Origin: Varanus komodoensis
Lineage: Eukaryota; Chordata; Lepidosauria; Squamata; Varanidae
NCBI RefSeq assembly: GCF_004798865.1
Contig: NW_025336347.1
Coordinates: 19,405,430-19,469,429, forward strand
DNA: 64,000 nt
Direction: 5' to 3'
This document shows, piece by piece, positions 58,276-64,000 of the stretch. The stretch's first letter is position 1; the number at the start of each line of letters is the position of its first letter. Below the pieces are notes generated by a model. The model searched no databases and was not told the DNA's origin. It saw only the letters and a list, made by a program, of their open reading frames with translations. The position numbers were made by a program, and so were the translations under genes.

Positions 58276-59051
58276 GCTTTTGAGATTTAGTTCAGGCTAT
58301 AGTTGCCAAGCTGTTCCACACCACCACATGCTTGGCCCTTTCTCTTTATGCAAATCTTCTAGCCTCCAGAGAATTTCTAGACTGCACTTTGGAGCTGAAA
58401 TCCACCTTGAATATTAGGAAGTCATCTCTAATGTAATCCAGCACTCTGTCCCAATTAAAGAGAAAACACACATTTAACCTGTTTTCTCACTTTCTGTTAC
58501 TATGAGGGCATCCTAAAGAGGGTTAAGAATGTCCTGTGATTTCCTGTGTTCACATAGTGAAGCTGGCAGGTGTGAGGAAAGCATCACCATCATTTGGAAG
58601 ACATAGTCCTGATCAACTGAGCAGAAAGGAGGGTGGGATATCAGGGTACAGCTCGTTTACTGGGTTTTCCTACAGTTGCAAAGGATGCCTCCCTCTCTGC
58701 ATTCATAAAGAGAACCTATCCTTGGCCAGTCTTACCATCAACCACGAGAACATCACTTCAGTTCAAACTGCCCACTTTCCCATCTGCACTGTCAGTTCAA
58801 GCTGCATGATAGTAACATTTGAAGCCGCCTTATATTGGTTCGATCTAGTCTAGAAATGGATATTCAGCCCGGAAATATCTGTCCAAGGTCTTAGCCAGGC
58901 ACCATCTTTTTAGCTGGAAATGCTGGGGGTTGAAACTGGAACTATTCACATTTAAAGCCTTTGCTACAATCCCTTCCGATATTTAATTAAAGCCTAACTT
59001 TCCTATTACTGAGCGCTGTTGGTGAAAGTGGTGACACTGAGACAGTCCCAA

Positions 59052-59132
59052 TGCAATCCTATGGATGTTTGCAAGAAGTCAGTCCCACTGTGCTCAGTGA
59101 GGCTTCCTCTCAGGTAAATTTGCATAGGATTA
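59052..59132. mobile_element. Foldback family B, both arms
   Basis: Left arm gcaatcctatggatgtttgc, centre agtcccactgtgctcagtga, right arm aggtaaatttgcataggatt. This is the most complete copy of family B here. Confidence 0.75.
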
Positions 59133-59887
59133 AAAGTTACACAACAGCTGTACTGCACAATATAGAAAGCTTGTGATTGCCCTTCAGTAATCAAAACACC
59201 CCAAATCCAAGGCAATTTTTAGATGATACAAAGCAACGGATCCTGTCTCTTTCCTTGACAAATATAGAGCAGCAACTGTTGCTCCTCAAAGATAGCTATC
59301 CTGGCCTTTCCATTCTGCCACCCTCTAGTGCAGCCAGAAAAGAATCTCCAATCATCAAAATGTGGATGGGTATACTCATCTGCAGTTTGAGTATTAGATT
59401 CCTCTCCTTCTTTCGAGTTGCAAGATTATTCCAAACAAAGAACCTTTCAAGACCCTCTTTTGAGACAATAATGTGTGGTAAAATCAGCATCTCTGCTAAA
59501 AACTGTCAGCAGACCTAGAACATACAAAGCCCTTCACTGTTTAAATATTGGATTCGGAGCTTGCCTTTCTGAATTCATGGCGTCAAGCATAAATTCGGGC
59601 ACTTAAACTAATCAAAGCTGTACCACCCCTAATGTGAATTTTGATGCCTCTTTGTCCATATTTTCAGTACCTTGGTCTCAAGAGAGCAGTGATGGATAAT
59701 TGCTTGTCAGTTTCCAGAAATTCCACAGGGTGCCGTTTTGTCTCTGCTCCTGTTCAATATGTATATGAGGCTACTCAGTGAGGTTGTATGGAGAGACATG
59801 GCATTTGATGCTCTCCATTTGCTGACAACATCCAGCTTTCCTCACCCTGTTCATCTCCCGGTGTCTAGGCACAGATGGAGACTACTG

Positions 59888-60165
59888 TAAATATTTTTAT
59901 ACCACCCTTCAATCATATCATCAGAGTTGCTTACAAACAGGATGACTGACCTATAAAGAACATCCTAAGCTAAAAGCTGGAAAATAACAAAAATAACAAG
60001 CCACAGGATTGATGTTTTCCTAAAAGGCTGAAGAATGATGTCTTTTGTAGGCACGAAAAGAACAGTCAAGGGAGCACCAGGCAATCCTTTCCATGTAGAG
60101 CGCTCCACAGCTGGGGTGATCCCACCAAACAGGCCCTCACTCTAACTGTCCCCCTTCACGCTGGG
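59888..60165 (-). mobile_element. L2-like LINE 3' end
   Basis: Reverse complement of the tail (ataccacccttcaatcatat) and of the C-terminal coding part near gtagagcgctccacagctgg. Confidence 0.65.
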
Positions 60166-60277
60166 AGTGGCATTACAGGCCTCCATGCTGTTGTGCAGTA
60201 CCAAAGGGCCAGTCAAGCCCCTTAAAAGAAGAAAACAAAAAGAAGTTACCTCTTGCCTCAAAAACACTAGACGCTCC

Positions 60278-60436
60278 CTTACATCAAGTCAGACCTATCT
60301 AGCTCTGTATTGCCTACACTGATTGGCAGTGGCTCTCCTGAGTGTGGGAGAGGAGTTGTCTCAGCCCTACCTGGGACTGAATTGTGGCCCTCCTGCATGC
60401 AAAGCATGTGCTCTACTACCAGGCAGCAATATTGCC
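60278..60436 (-). mobile_element. Second tRNA-derived SINE family, near full length
   Basis: The reverse complement shows gtagagcacatgctttgcatg in the head. The 3' part contains ggagagccactgccaatcag, then gcaatacagagctagatagg. Confidence 0.75.
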
Positions 60437-60969
60437 TCGAAGCAGGTCATTGATTTACAGAGTTGAAATGAACCCCAACATTTGTTCTGGAATCCATCAT
60501 GTATGAGGACAGTACCAACCCCTACTTTTTGATTAATTCCAGGAAAGCCAAAACAGATGAAGCAGAAACAATGGGTTAATGCATAGAATGAGAGAGAGAG
60601 ATCTGGCTTGTATGTGCATGCACATAAACACATATATACGAGTGCACGCACACACATTCAACACTGAAGGGGTGGTAAAACAGCACCCTACAAGCTAAGT
60701 ATTTCATCTAATGCAGAATAGTACAAAAGGAAAAGGAAAAATACATGTGATCCTGTTTAGTATTAAGTAGACACAAGTACTGTACAGAAATCCTAAGTCT
60801 CTGACATTTGGCATATACGGCAGAAAAGCTGGACCTCCCACCATGTGTGGTTGTGCAGAAAACCAAGGTTTTTTTAGTTTTTAACTTGCTTCTGTGCAAA
60901 ATAAGCTGTATTTTGTCAGTCAAGAACTCAGCAAAAAAGAACATACAAGGGGATTTTCAAGTTAAGTAT

Positions 60970-60975
60970 TTTATT
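60970..60975 (-). terminator. Candidate SETD5 poly(A) signal AATAAA
   Basis: The forward strand reads tttatt, so the - strand reads AATAAA, followed by AT-rich DNA. It is the first such hexamer after the SETD5 stop codon on that strand. This is motif evidence only. Confidence 0.45.
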
Positions 60976-61095
60976 ATCAAAATTATTACATCTCTTGTGA
61001 AAGTTCAAATGTTACAGCACAGTGTACAACTCCACTTGAGGACAGTGCTGCAGCCCCCATTCCCGCTTCAAGGGTGGCTCCTTCCCAGCACCCTG

Positions 61096-61115
61096 CACAC
61101 ACACACACACACACA
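61096..61115 (+). repeat. (CA)10 microsatellite in the SETD5 3' UTR
   Basis: Uninterrupted CA run within the probable UTR. Confidence 0.9.
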
Positions 61116-61738
61116 GGAGGGCTTCATTTTTGTCTGCCATGCTCTAGAATCATCTCTTGCAATGCTTACCCCCCAGGAGGCATGCTCAGCATGACGGAAA
61201 GGGAGGCTGCAAAGCCCAGTGAAGCTGACACCCTTTATACAGTATATAGGACACCCACTTTCCGGGTGACAAGTTCCATCCCCATCACACTCACAGCCAG
61301 ACACTTTGAGGAAAAGTTTTGTCTTCTGCTTCTTTGCCTTTATAATTTTAAAAGTCTCCCCTAAGTTGAATGAACACCTGATTCCTGTGAGTTAGAAACT
61401 TGTAACAGTCCTAATTAAAAACCAAAAAGAAAAACCAAAAAGAGAGACTGTGCATCTGAGAAATAAGGGAAGACATGCTCACAGCATTATCTTGTCCAAG
61501 AGGAATGGGGGAAGGTCCGTGGCAGCACTGGGGTTAGACCTGCCTGATATTTGCTAACCTACTATGGTTATAACTGAATATAAAATTAGATAAATAAAAA
61601 CACACGATTGATAGTAAACAAGTGAGAAAAGCTGGCAGCGGTATGGAATTGGACAGAGCTTCCGGCGGGCCTGGCACCGCTCTTGGACCTCAGGGGTGGT
61701 AGCAGGCACCTCTCACACACGCCATGAAACTTCTGACG

Positions 61739-61767
61739 ACAGCAGCAGCAGCGGCGGCGGCAGCACC
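61739..61767 (-). repeat. Short CTG/CCG run in the SETD5 3' UTR
   Basis: The forward strand has four CAG and about three CGG units, so the transcript strand has CCG then CTG units. Confidence 0.85.
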
Positions 61768-62491
61768 TCTCTCATCATCTGCAGGCGGCACAGACTCACT
61801 CCAGGACAGGCGCCATCAAGCCGAGCCATTCCCCGTGGCAAGCCACTGCGCCCCCACGGCCCCCTAGAATGCTTTCATCACACCACCCTCACCAGTGCTT
61901 GCTCTTCAATGACACGGCACAAGGACTGCTTGGAGCAACATCTACATACACACCCTGCCCACGCATATGTGCAGACACGCACACATACATATACACACTG
62001 CTACCAGCCCCATCCCGTGGCTCTCTGCCCAGAGCCTGGACACTATAAATGTTCTTATTTGCAACTGGAATGATCCGAATGGACTACACCCCCACCCTCC
62101 CTGACCCAGAATATTCCGGGAACCCAACCCTGCAGAGAGCACTTTGGGATTTCGAGTAATGCCCCCCTCCCCCCATTTCCCCCTCCCCTATTTTTCTGAT
62201 TTGCACTGGTTTCGTATTCAAATGCTCCTACCTGCCCAGGCGACTGCAGCTATGGCAGGAGACAGAGGCCATGCCACTCAGCACCATTTGCTTTCTACAA
62301 CGTACCAGGCATCAGGGAGATGCTTTGCTGCAGGCTCTGTTGCTGCCGCCACCGCCTCTCACTGCCTTGGTGGCTGGCAGTGCTCCCTCATGCTTGTACA
62401 TCCCAGAGCCTGGCCTCCAGCCTTTCACCATCCCAGCATCACTCCCCCGTGAGCTGCTGCCGGAAGGATCGGTGGGCTATTCCGTCCTGCC

Positions 62492-63064
62492 CTAAGAAAG
62501 GCCTGTCTGAGTCTTTACGCCTGACCCTGGAAGCTGCTGCAGTCTGTACTGATGGATGCTGCCTCCTCCCCCTCGATGAGAGTAGTGCTGCGAGTTGGAA
62601 AGTGCTGCAACTCTGGAGCTCTGATAAAGAGGAGGTTGCCCAGAGGAGGGAGGATTGATAGTCCGCAAGTCTGACTGGGAGGACCTAGAGGAAGAGGATG
62701 TACAACCACCAGTTCCCACACAGGGATGAGGCCCCGATTCAGAGGGCAAACAGTCTACAGCTGTTGTCTGGGCAGGACTGGGAGCAGCAGTTACAGGGCA
62801 GCTCTTCTTCAGGACACCACTGCCAGAATGTGGCTGGCTGCTATAATATCCAGAATTCCCTGCAAAGAGAGTCGAGGAGTCCGTGGAGCCTGCGGGGGCA
62901 GAGGAAATGGAGGATTCTGAGGAGCTGAGAGACGGACGGTGTCCTGTTCTCTGGGACTGGGACCGGTAGCTGTATCCAGGTGAAGGGATGGGGTGTCCTC
63001 TGTAAGGGGAAGAACTCTGAAGGAGGGTCTGTGACTCTGTCCGGGGGCTGTCAGATTGCAAGAG
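62492..63064 (-). CDS. SETD5: SETD5 terminal coding exon
   Basis: SETD5 is a large SET-domain chromatin protein, linked in the literature to HDAC3/NCoR and PAF1 complexes and to neurodevelopmental disorder when haploinsufficient. This exon encodes its disordered, Ser-rich C-terminus. After the acceptor (cttccctttcag) the frame is phase 0 and reads [15 protein letters not shown]. It runs through [35 protein letters not shown] and NSQHYSHRG, and ends [21 protein letters not shown] with TAG at 62494-62492. About 190 codons are present. The last residues match human SETD5 as I remember it, while the middle is more variable. No domain or catalytic residue lies in this part. Confidence 0.96.
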   Translation of the reverse strand, partial: LLQSDSPRTESQTLLQSSSPYRGHPIPSPGYSYRSQSQRTGHRPSLSSSESSISSAPAGSTDSSTLFAGNSGYYSSQPHSGSGVLKKSCPVTAAPSPAQTTAVDCLPSESGPHPCVGTGGCTSSSSRSSQSDLRTINPPSSGQPPLYQSSRVAALSNSQHYSHRGGGGSIHQYRLQQLPGSGVKTQTGLS

Positions 63065-63221
63065 CTGAAAGGGAAGGAACAACGTGGTTACAAACTGATG
63101 CATTCTGTTCTGCTCCACTTCAGTTGTCCCACCTCCCTATTTATGGCAGACCAGACTGTGTCTAAACCAGACAGTTAACTGCCAAGACATCACAACCAGA
63201 AAGGGATAGTGCCTCCTGTAC
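63065..63221 (-). other. SETD5: SETD5 last intron
   Basis: A short intron of 157 bp on the - strand, starting gtacag and ending in ctttcag. It joins two phase-0 ends: ...SRYSYQ upstream and LLQSDS downstream. Confidence 0.85.
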
Positions 63222-63307
63222 CTGATAGCTATAGCGAGAAGGACTGTAAACAGCTGGTCCCTTGAGGGAAGAACTGAGGGGGTCTGTTGTATCTCCTTCC
63301 ACAGCAT
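63222..63307 (-). CDS. SETD5: SETD5 penultimate coding exon
   Basis: This 86-nt exon on the - strand is bounded by acceptor ctctgccttctag and donor CAG/gtacag. Two leading bases (AT) complete a codon with the G ending the preceding exon (Asp). The 28 codons that follow read AVEGDTTDPLSSS, LKGPAVYSPSRYSYQ. It leaves in phase 0 into the terminal exon. From memory, human SETD5 has nearly the same segment (DPLSSSFKGPAVYSPSRYSYQ). It is too short to show up as an open reading frame on its own. Confidence 0.93.
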
Positions 63308-63872
63308 CTAGAAGGCAGAGCAGAGAGGTCAGGAAAACAAGAGAGATGAACTCTGTAGCAGAGATGGGGTGGGAAGGCCCCTCTGAAGAGCCTCAAGCCT
63401 GGGACAAACATTAAAAAAAACTTGAGCAGCATTCAAGAGCTGGAAAGGAAAAGTCAGAGAAAATTGTCTTTTTGAGAAGAATGGAGTTACTTGGGGCTTT
63501 GCAGTCACTCAGTCCAATCTTTTGACTTGATACAGAGAATCCAGAAGAAAAGCTTTCTCAACAGCTGGCCATTCATCCTGTGCCTGAATATCTCATTTTA
63601 ATGTATTAAACTATAAGCACTTGAGGAAATAATTCAGAATATAAAGACTTAGATCCTTTTTCCTGAAAACAAACTTAACAGGAAAGGTTTCACTTGTCTG
63701 AACTGATGCCAGCCTGTTCCAAGTGGAGTGAAAATCCTGTAAGCACAGGTGTCGATGGCAGTGGGCATCATTGTTCCACAAGGGGTGCCATGCCTTTGGC
63801 GTCTGTCTTCCCAAGGAGGTGCAGTCCCTCCTGCTACACTGCAAGGGTAGCTCTCTGGACATGCCTGCTTAC
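63308..63872 (-). other. SETD5: SETD5 intron
   Basis: An intron of 565 bp on the - strand, starting gtaagc and ending ccttctag. The flanking phases agree (1 upstream, 2 bases carried downstream). I see no repeat or further exon in it. Confidence 0.85.
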
Positions 63873-64000
63873 CTGCTTCTCTCTCCCCTATGCTGTCCCT
63901 GGTGGGTGAGGGCTCTCCTCTCTGACATATTTTAGCGCTGCTGCGTAAAACCTTCTCCAGAATGCCACAGCCTTCTCGAAGCCGCTCCACTGAGGTAGGC
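63873..64000 (-). CDS. SETD5: SETD5 coding exon, partial at window edge
   Basis: The - strand is open from the window edge to a donor at 63872 (GCAG/gtaagcag). It reads [18 protein letters not shown], then [24 protein letters not shown] and one trailing G. It joins in phase to the next exon to give EADAVEGDTTDPLSSS. I read it as the SETD5 segment before the Ser-rich tail. A sequence cctacctcag close to the edge could be the acceptor (exon start 63989), or the exon may continue past the window. The upstream boundary is therefore open. Confidence 0.88.

Larger units (their letters stand above)
54951..59050. other. Intergenic, repeat-poor, no recognised gene
   Basis: Four kilobases with few repeats: one partial type-A foldback near 56.27 kb. 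A coding-like - strand fragment at 57958-58275 is listed separately. The interval lies between the 3' ends of the convergent LHFPL4 and SETD5 genes. No exon with convincing splice sites and a known protein match was found. Confidence 0.5.
60950..62491 (-). other. SETD5: SETD5 3' UTR (probable)
   Basis: This lies directly downstream of the SETD5 stop on the - strand. The first canonical AATAAA after the stop in - orientation is at 60975-60970, about 1.5 kb downstream, and is taken as the likely end. The interval has no SINE or LINE copies, unlike its surroundings, as expected for a retained UTR. It carries a short CA microsatellite (61096-61115) and a CTG/CCG-type run (61739-61767 on the other strand). 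The cleavage site itself cannot be seen. Confidence 0.55.

Noticed and set aside
1-64000. CRISPR arrays, operons, prophage-like or other prokaryotic systems
   Set aside because: The window is spliced vertebrate DNA. No regularly spaced repeats or packed coding genes occur.

Overview
This is vertebrate nuclear DNA, almost certainly from a squamate reptile (probably a lizard). The species cannot be told from the sequence. The squamate call rests on the repeats. There are many copies of a tRNA-derived SINE of the Sauria type (tRNA-like head, then a 'ctcacagggttgttgtgagg' body, then a 'gcaggatataaatgtaa' tail), L2-like and CR1-like LINE 3' ends, and several families of short foldback elements. 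Coding sequence is under 2% of the window, and almost all open reading frames are chance ORFs in intron, intergenic or repeat DNA.

Two host genes are supported, converging tail to tail. (1) LHFPL4 on the + strand: exon 40223-40459 encodes the end of the third and all of the fourth membrane segment, and a final coding exon starts at 45631 and reaches a stop at 45690-45692. The first coding exon is not present, so bases 1-40222 are read as the 3' part of the large preceding intron. (2) SETD5 on the - strand: its last three coding exons (63873 to the window edge, 63222-63307, 62492-63064) join in phase and end in the family's characteristic C-terminus. A probable 3' UTR runs down to about 60950, where there is an AATAAA signal. 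From memory, SETD5 and LHFPL4 are also adjacent and convergent in human 3p25.3, which supports both calls.

Layout: 1-40222 is LHFPL4 intron with SINEs, LINE tails, foldback elements, microsatellites and a few repeat-poor stretches that could be regulatory. 40223-45692 holds the two LHFPL4 exons and a 5.2-kb intron. 45693-60950 is the LHFPL4 3' UTR (end not established) plus the intergenic interval, including a CR1-rich block at 51.7-54.95 kb. 60950-64000 is the 3' end of SETD5. LHFPL4 is a four-pass membrane partner of synaptic GABA-A receptors; SETD5 is a chromatin-associated SET-domain protein. Nothing suggests they work together beyond being neighbours.

I found no new multi-gene system. 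The observations most worth checking are the short, possibly alternatively spliced LHFPL4 C-terminus, two unrecognised coding-like fragments on the - strand (44.2-44.4 kb and 57.96-58.28 kb), four foldback element families, and two motif clusters in intronic repeat-poor DNA (three TAATTA sites near 1.7 kb; paired octamers near 25.37 kb). Boundaries of repeats are approximate throughout.
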